Shown: positions 53,457 through 62,832 of the stretch, in pieces
Layout: the number at the start of each line of letters is the position of its first letter
Position numbering within the stretch: position 1 is the stretch's first letter
Assembly (NCBI GenBank): GCA_019136655.1
Contig: JAGVTU010000017.1
Span: forward strand, 186,001 to 250,000
DNA length: 64,000 bases
Source: Bacteroidota bacterium
Lineage (GTDB): Bacteria; Bacteroidota; Bacteroidia; AKYH767-A; OLB10
Direction of reading: 5' to 3'
Notes under the pieces: generated by a model
Told to the model about the DNA's origin: nothing
Seen by the model: only the letters and a program-made list of their open reading frames with translations
The model's database searches: none
Made by a program: the position numbers and the translations under genes

Positions 53457-54791
53457 TCAGTTCTGAATAGTCTCACACTTACAATTTTTCTTTTTATAAA
53501 AAGACTCACAGTAGTGAGGATCCGTTTTTTCTGTTTTAGATACATACTCAAACAAATCCCTTTTTTTGTCAAACCTGTATTCCAGTTCGTCAATCATAAA
53601 TATTGCATCTGACTTTGTTTTGTTATAAAAATCACTGATATCGTCCTCAATGGTATGAATACTGCCCCCGGTTTTATAAGCCAGATTGATGTATTGTGGA
53701 TTGATACCGGTATAAGTTCCGCATAAAATAATTTTCAATGGAACTTTTATTTCTTTAAAAAGGCAATAATCTCTCATACAGGAGTTGTTATCAGCTATCA
53801 GAATCACTTCTTTGAAATCGGGATATTTCTGAATCCCTTTGATAATGGCTTCCAAATCGTTTTCTTCGGGGTCGCCACCGTTTCCTTTTGCTTTTACCTT
53901 ACTCAACAGTGATATTACCTTGTTGATGTTTTCAGCTTTTTCAAAATAAATACCACGGGTACGTCCAATTTTTTTTCTTCTCTCCATATTGCCATCGTTG
54001 AAAAAAACAAAATATCTGATTCCTGATTTTTTAAGATTCAGCGAATGCCATAACACTGCCTGCGCACCATAAGGGTACATACTGCCTGTCCAGTCCATAA
54101 TTACAAGAGATTTGGTCCACTCAGGATGTCGGGCAAAAACTTTGTAAACCACACTGTCTGTAATGCCACCATTGCCTGCAATAAAACTATTTATCTTTCT
54201 GACCGCTGCAAGATTTGGCGCATCAGGAGTTTTTATTACAGGAGAATACATTGTGTCGGGTTTCAGAATATTCTCTGCACTCTTGCCAGTATCCGATTTA
54301 GTTTCTTCTATAGGCGATTCATGAATTGCAATTCCATGAAACATTTTTCGTGCTTCCATGTCCGTATTACATTCTGTTTGCAAAAGGATTTTATAAACAA
54401 TACTGTCGTTGTTGAGTGAAGGATCCAGTTTAAACAATTCCTTAAGCCGGTTTGCCAATAATGAGTGATAATTAGTAAGCCAGAAACTTATGTCCTTTGG
54501 ATATTGAGTATAAATAAAGGTGATGGTATCCACATAATATCCTGAAGTAACGCCATTCCACGACTCTTTATTTTTAATCAAATATTTTGCATAACCGTTT
54601 TCAAGAATCACATATTCAGGAGATGTTACCGGAGCAAAAACAGCGGTATAATCAGTTGTAAAACGACTTTCAATCTCTTTGGAAAATTTCCCGGGAGCGT
54701 TGAGCCATTCCATTTTAAACTCCGTATTCTGACATAAACCTGCAACAGGAATACATAAAGCAAGAATGATATGTAAAACTGAAAACCTCAT
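53457..54791 (-). CDS. Exported von Willebrand factor A-like protein
   Basis: 444 residues. A signal peptide ends near residue 20 (VAGLCQN). Residues about 226-390 look like a VWA domain: a hydrophobic strand leads into DWTGS (233-237), a variant of the D-x-S-x-S metal site, and GNGGDPEENDLEAI (303-316) matches the threonine/aspartate loop region seen in G-G-D-x-P-E VWA domains. A strand EVILIADNNSC follows. The N-terminal 200 residues are unassigned and the C-terminal tail is cysteine-rich (YCES...KKKNCKCE). The role is unknown; VWA domains usually bind proteins. It lies between a PyrR-like and a barrel gene. Confidence 0.7.
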   Translation of the reverse strand: MRFSVLHIILALCIPVAGLCQNTEFKMEWLNAPGKFSKEIESRFTTDYTAVFAPVTSPEYVILENGYAKYLIKNKESWNGVTSGYYVDTITFIYTQYPKDISFWLTNYHSLLANRLKELFKLDPSLNNDSIVYKILLQTECNTDMEARKMFHGIAIHESPIEETKSDTGKSAENILKPDTMYSPVIKTPDAPNLAAVRKINSFIAGNGGITDSVVYKVFARHPEWTKSLVIMDWTGSMYPYGAQAVLWHSLNLKKSGIRYFVFFNDGNMERRKKIGRTRGIYFEKAENINKVISLLSKVKAKGNGGDPEENDLEAIIKGIQKYPDFKEVILIADNNSCMRDYCLFKEIKVPLKIILCGTYTGINPQYINLAYKTGGSIHTIEDDISDFYNKTKSDAIFMIDELEYRFDKKRDLFEYVSKTEKTDPHYCESFYKKKNCKCETIQN

Positions 54792-54795
54792 TTAA

Positions 54796-55302
54796 TCAGG
54801 TTAAATAAACAGAGTCGTTTTTACCTTTTTTAATATCAGCCACAATATGTTCTTTAAACGTGGTTGAGAGTGTAATTCCTACAAAATCTGCAGCCACAGG
54901 ATAACGTTTATGATCGCGGTCAACCAATAATACAGTGCGTATTTTCTTTACATCTGCTTCAAGAAATGGTCTCAGGCTATGCATCAGTGTTCTGCCTGAA
55001 TGCAGCACATCATCAACTACAATCACAACTTTATTTTTCAACTCACTTGTTTTGGCAATTCCTTTCACTTCAACATGTAACGGGTCCTCCTTATCAAGCA
55101 CTATTTCGAGCAAGGTTGCGTCAACCGGATAATCTTTACGGAACTGATCGAAAAGTTTTTTGGCAAATACGAATCCTGTATTGGCAATTCCCGCAATATA
55201 AACTTGTTTCTCCTCTGAATTATCCTCGTAAATCTGGCAGGCTATTCGTCTTATTTTCTGCTGAATCTGAACATGATTCAGAATGATAGAATTATTCTCC
55301 AT
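54796..55302 (-). CDS. PyrR-like phosphoribosyltransferase
   Basis: 168 residues. The PRPP-binding loop is VVIVVDDVLHSGRT, followed by VLLVDRDHKRYPVAADFVG, a segment typical of PyrR/uracil phosphoribosyltransferase-like proteins. PyrR both makes UMP from uracil and regulates pyrimidine genes in Firmicutes; Bacteroidota members may act only as phosphoribosyltransferases. No pyr genes are near. The VWA-like gene starts 4 bases after the stop, so they are probably co-transcribed by chance or design. Confidence 0.88.
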   Translation of the reverse strand: MENNSIILNHVQIQQKIRRIACQIYEDNSEEKQVYIAGIANTGFVFAKKLFDQFRKDYPVDATLLEIVLDKEDPLHVEVKGIAKTSELKNKVVIVVDDVLHSGRTLMHSLRPFLEADVKKIRTVLLVDRDHKRYPVAADFVGITLSTTFKEHIVADIKKGKNDSVYLT

Positions 55303-55462
55303 TAACGCAATCGCTTAAAACGGCATAAAGATAAAATTTTTAACATTTCGCCCCTGCATTACTTTCTCACACCAATGATTTTTTATTTGAATTTGTCTAT
55401 ATATTTACGCAATAATGATATTCTTAAACCAACATAGTTTTACATCAGAAAAAACGAAATAA

Positions 55463-58303
55463 ATGAAATGTCTTTTTACCAACCTGTTTATATTGGTCTT
55501 TTGTAATTTGCTGTCAGCACAACCTTCCAACAGAAGTTTTTCGTTTCCTGCCGGTATCACACAGGACGATTTTTTGAAAAACGAAATCGTCATTAAACTA
55601 AAGCCTGAATACAGGCAGTTTGCATTGGAGAATGAGATTAAGATTCCTTCTATAACAAATGAATTAAATGCCATTGGTGTCAGTGTGATTAAGAAAAAAT
55701 TCCCTCGTCATAATATACCGGTACATCGTGTAAACGAAAATGGATTTGCACTTACTGATCTTTCGCTGATTTATTCTGTTAAGTTCAATAGAAACATTTC
55801 AGTTGAAAAAGTACTGACAATGCTTTTGCACCATAAAGAGATAGACTATGCTGAGCCACTTTATATTTATAAACCATTGTATGTCCCTAATGATACACTG
55901 GCAACATACCAATATCAGTATTTTCACAAAAACATAAAAACATTTGAAGGATGGGATATTCAGAAAGGAGATACCAACATTGTTATTGGAATTACGGATA
56001 CAGGTATTGACACTATACATACAGAACTGATTAATCAGATAAAATATAATTATGCCGACCCAATTAACGGAATAGATGATGATGGTGACGGATATATTGA
56101 CAATTTCAGAGGATGGAATGTGGCTTTTGACAACAATGATGTTCAGGGTAATGTTCCTTTACATGGAAATTTTGTTGCAGGTATTGCCGCTGCCGAAACC
56201 GATAATGTAACAGGAATTGCAGGTGTTGGCTTTCATACAAAGTTTCTTCCTGTTCGTTGTGCACCCAACTCCAATGTTATAGTGAATGGCGATGATGCAA
56301 TTGTGTATGCTGCCGATCATGGCTGTTCGGTAATAAATTGCTCATGGGGAGGTTTTGGCCGCTCACAGTATTCGCAGGATATTATCAACTATGCTACCAT
56401 AAACAAGAATGCTTTGGTAGTAGCTTCCGCAGGAAATGCCAACAATGATGCACCTTTTTACCCTGCCTCCTATCAATATGTTTTAAGTGTTGCAGGAACA
56501 GATTCCTCCGACATCAAATGGACTTCATCGCCTACATCAGGAAGCAGCTACGGAAGTTATGTTGATGTAAGTGCTCCCGGAGATAAAATATTTTCTATTT
56601 TCCCGACAGGCAGTGTGCCTGCATACTGGTATTCGGGTGGAACTTCTGAATCTGCCCCTCAGGTTTCAGCAATTGCAGCACTGGTGAAAGCACAATTCCC
56701 TACATTGAATGCTCTGCAGATTGGCGAAAGAATACGTGCAACATCTGATAACATTGATACAATTCCCGGTAATGCTGCTTATGTAAATAAATTGGGCAAA
56801 GGCAGAGTTAATTTATTCCGCGCACTTACCGAACCTGCACAGTCAGTAAGAGCTTTTGATACTTACATAACCGATAATAATGACGATGCATATGTGGCAA
56901 ATGATACTGTTCGCATCAGTTCACGTTTTACAAATTTGCTGGATGCTGTCAGTAACCTAAGTGTTACAGTTTCATGCAATTCGCCTGATATTACTCTTCT
57001 GAATAATACGTTTTCTATTGGAAGTTTAAGCAGCATGCAATCCGACAGCAACAGAACAAATCCTTTTGAAGCAATTATATTACCAACTATTCCGCTGAAC
57101 AGCAAAGTGATTTTTACATATACTTTCAGCGCAAACGGATATACCGACACTCAGCAGTTTGAACTGACTGTAAACGTAGATTACCTGAATGTACTTGTGA
57201 ATGATATAGGCATAAGTATTACAAGTAAAGGAAGACTTGGTTATAATGATGCAAGCGGTTCTCAGGGAATTGGATTTACCCAAAACGAAAGTGAAAGTTT
57301 GTTGTATATGGGAAGTCTGATGATTGGTGTGAACGACAGCATGAGCAGCGATGCCGTTGTAGGTATGCCTGCAGGAAGTACTAATCAGGATTTTACGGCT
57401 ATTGATTTTATTCATGAAATAAATCCTCCTATTGTTTCAGATTATGATTTGACAACACGGTTTGATGACTCAGGGAACAGTTTGCCTTTGGGAGTTGAAG
57501 TGCAGCACAACACTTATGCGTGGAGCACAACTGCCGATCGTAAGTATGTTATGGTTGAATACATCATTAAAAATAACAGTAACACAGATTATCAGGATTT
57601 ATATGCAGGCATCTATTGCGACTGGGATATTACTGCCAATACCTATGCTACCAATCGTGCCTTATTTGATTCTACCAACAGAATGGGATATGCTTATGAG
57701 GTTACTTCCAATACCAATTATGCAGGAATAAAACTCTTAACTCCCGGCAATGTAAAATACTATGCCTTTAACAACGATGGATCTGATGGCAGCATCAGTA
57801 TATATGATGGTTTTTCGCGACAGGAAAAATATCAGTGCATGAGTGGTGCAGGACGATTTGAAGCAGGAATGACAGGTAACGGTTCCGATGTAAGCATGTT
57901 GCTCTCAAGCGGACCATTTTCAGTTACGGCAGGCGACTCTGTAAAAGTTGCATTTGCTCTTGTAGGTGGCGATAACCTCACTGACATAACCGATGCTGCT
58001 GTAGCTGCACAGATAAAATACAACAGTGTGGGTATTGCCGAAGTAAATACTGAAAATCTGAAAATTGCTATATACCCTAACCCAGCCGATAACTATTTTA
58101 CACTTTCAATGGAATCTGAAAATCCTCAGACAGGAATAATTCAAATAAGCGATATAACCGGACGGATAATTTGCAACAAGCCTTTTTCCGCAGCAAATCA
58201 ACAGCAACTCCATTTCACAACCGAAGTAATGAGCAGCGGTATTTATCTGGTTCATATCATCACACCTGCATCACAATATCACTGTAAACTTATAGTAAGA
58301 TAA
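55463..58303 (+). CDS. Secreted subtilisin-family (S8) serine protease with T9SS sorting domain
   Basis: 946 residues. A signal peptide ends near residue 19 (CNLLSAQP), followed by an inhibitor-like propeptide. The catalytic triad is visible: Asp179 in GITDTGID, His234 in PLHGNFVAG, and Ser397 in GGTSESAPQVSA. A long C-terminal region of beta domains ends with a type A sorting domain (IAIYPNPADNYFTL to VHIITPASQYHCK), so the protease is exported by the type IX system and may be cell-surface attached. It starts a plus-strand run leading to a DUF1569 gene and a glycosyltransferase. Confidence 0.95.
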   Translation: MKCLFTNLFILVFCNLLSAQPSNRSFSFPAGITQDDFLKNEIVIKLKPEYRQFALENEIKIPSITNELNAIGVSVIKKKFPRHNIPVHRVNENGFALTDLSLIYSVKFNRNISVEKVLTMLLHHKEIDYAEPLYIYKPLYVPNDTLATYQYQYFHKNIKTFEGWDIQKGDTNIVIGITDTGIDTIHTELINQIKYNYADPINGIDDDGDGYIDNFRGWNVAFDNNDVQGNVPLHGNFVAGIAAAETDNVTGIAGVGFHTKFLPVRCAPNSNVIVNGDDAIVYAADHGCSVINCSWGGFGRSQYSQDIINYATINKNALVVASAGNANNDAPFYPASYQYVLSVAGTDSSDIKWTSSPTSGSSYGSYVDVSAPGDKIFSIFPTGSVPAYWYSGGTSESAPQVSAIAALVKAQFPTLNALQIGERIRATSDNIDTIPGNAAYVNKLGKGRVNLFRALTEPAQSVRAFDTYITDNNDDAYVANDTVRISSRFTNLLDAVSNLSVTVSCNSPDITLLNNTFSIGSLSSMQSDSNRTNPFEAIILPTIPLNSKVIFTYTFSANGYTDTQQFELTVNVDYLNVLVNDIGISITSKGRLGYNDASGSQGIGFTQNESESLLYMGSLMIGVNDSMSSDAVVGMPAGSTNQDFTAIDFIHEINPPIVSDYDLTTRFDDSGNSLPLGVEVQHNTYAWSTTADRKYVMVEYIIKNNSNTDYQDLYAGIYCDWDITANTYATNRALFDSTNRMGYAYEVTSNTNYAGIKLLTPGNVKYYAFNNDGSDGSISIYDGFSRQEKYQCMSGAGRFEAGMTGNGSDVSMLLSSGPFSVTAGDSVKVAFALVGGDNLTDITDAAVAAQIKYNSVGIAEVNTENLKIAIYPNPADNYFTLSMESENPQTGIIQISDITGRIICNKPFSAANQQQLHFTTEVMSSGIYLVHIITPASQYHCKLIVR

Positions 58304-58307
58304 ATAT

Positions 58308-58775
58308 ATGGTTAACAAATCTAAACTCGATTTTATTAAAACAGAAGCAATAAGTCTTCTTAGTACACTGAAGGGCGATGAAATACCTGCCTGGGGAAAA
58401 ATGAATGCCCAACAGATGATTGAACACCTTTGTGATGCATTTGATGATGCTGCAGGACTGAATAATCATAAAATTATGACCCCTCCTGAACAATTAGATG
58501 CATTTAAAAATTTTATGATGAGTGAAAAGGAATTTAAACCTAACACTAAAAATATTCTGATGGATGAAAATCCTGCACCTGCCAAAACGGAGAATATTCA
58601 CACCGCACTGAATCAACTGCAGGAAAGTATTACGAAATTCGAATCTGTGTTTAAGGATGATGAGAATAAACGTATCATAAATCCATTTTTCGGAGAGCTA
58701 AACTTTGAAGAAAATGTTCAGTTGTTGCACAAACACATGCGTCATCATTTGCGACAGTTTAAACTGATAGACTAA
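58308..58775 (+). CDS. DUF1569 / DinB-like protein
   Basis: 155 residues. The C-terminal NPFFGELNFEENVQLLHK followed by MRHHLRQFKLI and the N-terminal WGKMNAQQMIEHL match DUF1569, a branch of the DinB-like four-helix fold with histidines placed like metal ligands (HL in the first helix, H-x3-H near the end). Biochemical function is unknown; DinB-like proteins include thiol-dependent transferases. It lies 4 bases after the S8 protease stop and 6 bases before the next gene. Confidence 0.85.
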   Translation: MVNKSKLDFIKTEAISLLSTLKGDEIPAWGKMNAQQMIEHLCDAFDDAAGLNNHKIMTPPEQLDAFKNFMMSEKEFKPNTKNILMDENPAPAKTENIHTALNQLQESITKFESVFKDDENKRIINPFFGELNFEENVQLLHKHMRHHLRQFKLID

Positions 58776-58781
58776 ATCTGA

Positions 58782-59930
58782 ATGACAAATAACTCGTTGA
58801 ATTCTGTTGTTATTTTAGGGCCGGCATATCCCCTGCGCGGAGGTATTGCCAATCTTAACGAAGCACTTTGCGATAACCTGATTAAATCAGGCATCAAGTC
58901 TGAAGTTGTAAGTTTTTCATTGCAGTACCCTTCTTTTCTGTTTCCCGGAACTACGCAATATGAAACTTCTGTAATTAAACATTCTTTTAAAATCACACCG
59001 CTTCTCAACTCTGTTAATCCTTTGACGTGGATTAAAGCTATACGGTATATTAAAAACATACGCCCGCAATTAGTGATTGTTCGTTACTGGTTGCCATTTA
59101 TGGCACCATGCTTGGGCTATGTGGCACGAAAACTCAGAAAACATCATATCAGAGTAATTGCTATAACAGACAATGTCATTCCCCATGAAAACCGAATTGG
59201 TGATAAGGCTCTTACCGGATATTTCATTGGTTCGTGCGATGCATTTATTGTTATGTCAGAGAAAGTTAAACAGGATATTGAAAAATTTACTAAGACAAAG
59301 CCTGTGCAATTTACACCACATCCGGTTTACAATATTTTTGGTGAAAGTGTTGAAAGAAATACTGCATGCGAAGAGTTGAAACTGAATAAGGACAAGAAGT
59401 ATATTTTGTTTTTTGGATTTATACGACATTACAAAGGACTTGACCTGCTTATTGAAGCCATGCAATATGTTGATGACAGTGTTCACTTACTGGTAGCCGG
59501 AGAATTTTATGAAGATAAAAAACCTTATGATGATCTGATACACAAACTTCAGCTTGAATCGCGGGTACATATTGCAGACGGATATATTCCGAAAGAAAAA
59601 GTAAAATATTATTTCAGTGCTGCCGATATGGTGGTTCAGCCTTACCGTGAGGCAACACAAAGCGGGGTAACTCAGATTGCATATAGTTTTAACAAACCAA
59701 TGATTGTTACCAATGTTGGCGGACTTCCTGAAATTGTTACAGATGGTGTTTCAGGATTTGTAACCGACACCCGGCCTAAGTCTATTGCCAAAGCCATTTC
59801 TGATTTTTACGACAAGAATTTGAAAGAGAAAATGGAAGCAGGAGCTGCATCTGAGAAAAATAAATTTGGCTGGGGCAAAATGATTACAAGAATAACCGAA
59901 TTGTTTCATTCACTTGACTCCAAGATATAA
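58782..59930 (+). CDS. Family 4 glycosyltransferase
   Basis: 382 residues in a GT-B fold. The N-terminus VVILGPAYPLRGGIANLNE is the acceptor side; the donor-binding half has ILFFGFIRHYKGLDLLIEA and the family 4 signature near YREATQSGVTQIAYSFNKP with the invariant Glu, then VGGLPEIVTDGVSGF. It would transfer a sugar from a nucleotide donor during cell-envelope polysaccharide or glycan synthesis; the sugar cannot be told. The ATG follows the DUF1569 gene by 6 bases. Confidence 0.92.
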   Translation: MTNNSLNSVVILGPAYPLRGGIANLNEALCDNLIKSGIKSEVVSFSLQYPSFLFPGTTQYETSVIKHSFKITPLLNSVNPLTWIKAIRYIKNIRPQLVIVRYWLPFMAPCLGYVARKLRKHHIRVIAITDNVIPHENRIGDKALTGYFIGSCDAFIVMSEKVKQDIEKFTKTKPVQFTPHPVYNIFGESVERNTACEELKLNKDKKYILFFGFIRHYKGLDLLIEAMQYVDDSVHLLVAGEFYEDKKPYDDLIHKLQLESRVHIADGYIPKEKVKYYFSAADMVVQPYREATQSGVTQIAYSFNKPMIVTNVGGLPEIVTDGVSGFVTDTRPKSIAKAISDFYDKNLKEKMEAGAASEKNKFGWGKMITRITELFHSLDSKI

Positions 59931-59943
59931 TAGTTTAAATTTG
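59914..59943 (+). promoter_or_regulatory. Promoter of the M43 metalloprotease gene
   Basis: TTG at 59914-59916, 19 bases, and TAAATTTG at 59936-59943, an ideal Bacteroidota match. The -33 element lies inside the end of the glycosyltransferase gene. The ATG is 20 bases downstream. Confidence 0.7.
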
Positions 59944-59963
59944 TACACTCAACAACAATTTAT

Positions 59964-62048
59964 ATGAGATATTTTTTAAGCATCGTTTGCTTAGTAGCTT
60001 TTCAATTAACTTCTTTCGGGCAGCAAAACCGCTGTCAGACGACTTTATATACCGAACAAATTCTTTCAGGAAATCCTGAACTGAGAGCAAAATTTGAAAA
60101 ACAACAGGCAGAGTTCGACAGTCAGGTAGCCAATAGCAGTTTACATACTGAGAGTGTAATTACCATACCTGTTGTGTTTCATATATTGTACAACACTCCG
60201 GAACAAAATGTTCCTGACGAAAGAATCATGGAACAGTTAGACGTGTTGAACAACGATTACAATCGTTTCAATCAGGATGCACAAAGCACCCCTTCAGCAT
60301 TTCAGGGTGTGGCAGCAGGCACTTCCATTCAGTTTTGTCTTGCAAAGCGCGACCCTAATAATATTCCTACATCAGGCATTGAAAGGAAATATACTTCTAC
60401 AACTTCATACAACATTGGTGATGATATGAAAAAAGTGTCGCTGGGAGGTTTGAAAGGATGGAGTAAAAACAAATATCTGAATATATGGGTGTGTAATTTG
60501 AACAATAATTTATTGGGATATGCCTCTATGCCGGGAATTGCAAATGATACATTAGACGGTGTGGTAGTGAGTTTTTCTACCATCGGTGGCCCTGATGCTG
60601 TTGGCACCAATCCTACTTATAATTTAGGAAGAACGCTGACACATGAAATAGGTCACTGGCTTAACCTGATACATGTTTGGGGTGACGATGGCAACGACTG
60701 TACAGGAACTGACAATGTAAATGACACACCGAATCAGGCAGGACCTCATTATGGTACTCCTGGCTTTCCATATATCAGTTGCAACAATGGCCCTGACGGA
60801 GATATGTTTATGAACTTCCTTGACTACACTGACGATTTGGTGATGAATATTTTTACAGCAGGACAGTCGCAGCGAATGAACACTGCCCTTAGCAGTCTGC
60901 GAACTCCACTTCTCACATCCAACGGATGCCAGGCTGTTACAGCAGCTATTGATCTGAAGTTGTCGGAAATTAAAAATGCTTCAGGAGTTTTTTGTTCAGA
61001 CACCATCAAACCATCTGTAGAAATAAAGAATGTCGGATCTTCCACTATTACTTCTGTTTCATTCACCATTCAGGAAGACAATAATACAGCAATGACAAAA
61101 ACATGGAGTGGCACGCTCACAGCCGGTCAAACCACTACAATTGCACTGAATAGTTTTATATCCTCACCGGGAACACATTATCTGAATGCTAAAGCAACTG
61201 TAACAGGTGATGTGAATGTATCAAACAATACACTTGTAAATTATTATTATGTGAGTTCAACAGGAACACCTCTACCCTTTTCCGAAAATTTTGAAAATAA
61301 AAGATTCCCTGTTGATTCGTGGAAAATAAGCAACCCTGACAATAATGGCACATGGATGCGTACAAGGTTAGCCTCAACGGTTGATAATGCTTCACTCTGG
61401 ATTTATGATACAAGCAGTGCTGATGCTGATGCAATACAGTTAGAACCATTGGACTTAACTTCCATGTCTGATCCTATTCTTGCATTCGATCTGGCCTATC
61501 TTTATGACGCTGCTGTTTCAACAGGTCATACACTTAAAGTTTCGGCATCTGTTGACTGTGGAGCTACTTTTACAGAAGTCTATTCCAAATCAGGAGAAGA
61601 ACTGGCAACAGTTTTAGGCAACTCGGGAAGTTTTTTTATTCCTGAAGCCAATCATTGGAGAAAAGACACATTAAGTCTCAAAAATTATGCATCTTATAAT
61701 TCTGTCATACTTAAATTTGAAAACATTTCCGGTAATTCAAATTCACTGTATATTGACAATATTCAGGTTGACCGTTTAGGTGTAATTTTCCCTGATGCTT
61801 CGGATATCAATCTGGCCCTACTTCAAAATCCTGTAAAAAACACCATTCATTTTTCAGTATTGCTTTTAAAGAATGATCAGTTCAAAATACAGATTTATGA
61901 TGTGGCAGGAAGATTGGTGTACAAAGCTGATTATGCAGGAAGTCAGGTAGAAGATGTTATTCATATTCCTAATCTGCAACATGGAGTGTATTTGTTCAGA
62001 GTAGTTTCAGGCAATAGCAGCAAGACAGAAAAGTTTATCCATAACTAG
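59964..62048 (+). CDS. Secreted M43 (pappalysin-like) zinc metalloprotease with T9SS sorting domain
   Basis: 694 residues. A signal peptide ends near residue 20 (TSFGQQN). The zinc motif is HEIGHWLNLIH with His227, Glu228, His231 and His237, followed by VWGDDGNDCTGTDNVNDTP; this is the extended metzincin site of the M43B family. A Met-turn region (DGDMFMNFLDYTDD) follows. The C-terminal half has beta domains and ends with a type A sorting domain (LLQNPVKNTIHFSV to GNSSKTEKF). It is exported by the type IX system and probably degrades extracellular proteins or activates others. Confidence 0.95.
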   Translation: MRYFLSIVCLVAFQLTSFGQQNRCQTTLYTEQILSGNPELRAKFEKQQAEFDSQVANSSLHTESVITIPVVFHILYNTPEQNVPDERIMEQLDVLNNDYNRFNQDAQSTPSAFQGVAAGTSIQFCLAKRDPNNIPTSGIERKYTSTTSYNIGDDMKKVSLGGLKGWSKNKYLNIWVCNLNNNLLGYASMPGIANDTLDGVVVSFSTIGGPDAVGTNPTYNLGRTLTHEIGHWLNLIHVWGDDGNDCTGTDNVNDTPNQAGPHYGTPGFPYISCNNGPDGDMFMNFLDYTDDLVMNIFTAGQSQRMNTALSSLRTPLLTSNGCQAVTAAIDLKLSEIKNASGVFCSDTIKPSVEIKNVGSSTITSVSFTIQEDNNTAMTKTWSGTLTAGQTTTIALNSFISSPGTHYLNAKATVTGDVNVSNNTLVNYYYVSSTGTPLPFSENFENKRFPVDSWKISNPDNNGTWMRTRLASTVDNASLWIYDTSSADADAIQLEPLDLTSMSDPILAFDLAYLYDAAVSTGHTLKVSASVDCGATFTEVYSKSGEELATVLGNSGSFFIPEANHWRKDTLSLKNYASYNSVILKFENISGNSNSLYIDNIQVDRLGVIFPDASDINLALLQNPVKNTIHFSVLLLKNDQFKIQIYDVAGRLVYKADYAGSQVEDVIHIPNLQHGVYLFRVVSGNSSKTEKFIHN

Positions 62049-62097
62049 AATTTCGCTTTACAATTATACGATTTCAGTAAATCTTAATAATTCGATG

Positions 62098-62127
62098 TTG
62101 CAACATTGATTATTTGATTTATTTTTG
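62098..62127 (+). promoter_or_regulatory. Promoter of the yceI gene
   Basis: TTG at 62098-62100, 19 bases, then TATTTTTG at 62120-62127, an excellent -33/-7 match. The ATG is 26 bases downstream. Confidence 0.72.
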
Positions 62128-62152
62128 CAGCGAACTTTAAATTATTATAGAA

Positions 62153-62737
62153 ATGAAGAAATTATTATTAAGCGGAATTGCCCTACTTACTTCAGTAAGC
62201 TTATTAGCGCAAACCAAGTGGAATGCTGACAAATCACATTCCAATATCAATTTTAAAGTCACACACATGATGATTTCAGAGATTGAAGGATCATTCAAAG
62301 ACTTTAATGCAGTCATGACATCAACAAAGGAAGACTTTGAAGACAGTAAAGTGGAATTTACAGCACAGGCAGCTTCCATTAACACCAATAACGAGAAGAG
62401 AGATGCTCACCTGAAAAATGATGATTTTTTTGCGACTGATAAGTATCCTGATATTACTTTCAAAAGTGTTTCATTTAAAAAAGTAGCTGATAAGAAGTAT
62501 AAAATGGTAGGTAATCTTACCATGCGTGGAGTTACCCGTTCAATAACCTTAGATGTTACTTTGATGGGAACAATTAATGACCCTTATGGAAATACAAGGG
62601 CAGGTTTTAAAATCGAAGGTAAACTGAACAGAAAAGATTATGGCATATCCTGGAGTGCTGCAATGGATAACGGAGGAGCTGTTGTAAGTAATGAAGTGGC
62701 AATTAATTGTGCTGTGGAATTGATTAAAGAAAAATAA
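62153..62737 (+). CDS. YceI family lipid-binding protein
   Basis: 194 residues. A signal peptide ends near residue 20 (SVSLLAQT). The lipocalin-like YceI fold is shown by KWNADKSHSNINFKVTHMM at the mature N-terminus, HLKNDDFFATDKYPDITF, and LTMRGVTRSITLDV. YceI proteins bind polyisoprenoids or amphiphiles in the periplasm. The gene has its own strong promoter and a terminator directly after it, followed by a MarR regulator that may control it. Confidence 0.95.
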   Translation: MKKLLLSGIALLTSVSLLAQTKWNADKSHSNINFKVTHMMISEIEGSFKDFNAVMTSTKEDFEDSKVEFTAQAASINTNNEKRDAHLKNDDFFATDKYPDITFKSVSFKKVADKKYKMVGNLTMRGVTRSITLDVTLMGTINDPYGNTRAGFKIEGKLNRKDYGISWSAAMDNGGAVVSNEVAINCAVELIKEK

Positions 62738-62791
62738 ATGTTGAGGAAACATTAAATGATTTAATAATTAAGTTTGTGTGTTGAATTAACC

Positions 62792-62820
62792 AAAGAGAGT
62801 ATTGTTAAGATACTCTCTTT
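62792..62820 (+). terminator. Intrinsic terminator between yceI and the MarR-type gene
   Basis: Perfect 11-bp arms (AAAGAGAGTAT and ATACTCTCTTT) with a 7-base loop, then T-rich sequence. It ends 12 bases before the ATG of the regulator, so it could also be a regulatory inverted repeat. Confidence 0.65.
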
Positions 62821-62832
62821 TACTTTAAACAA

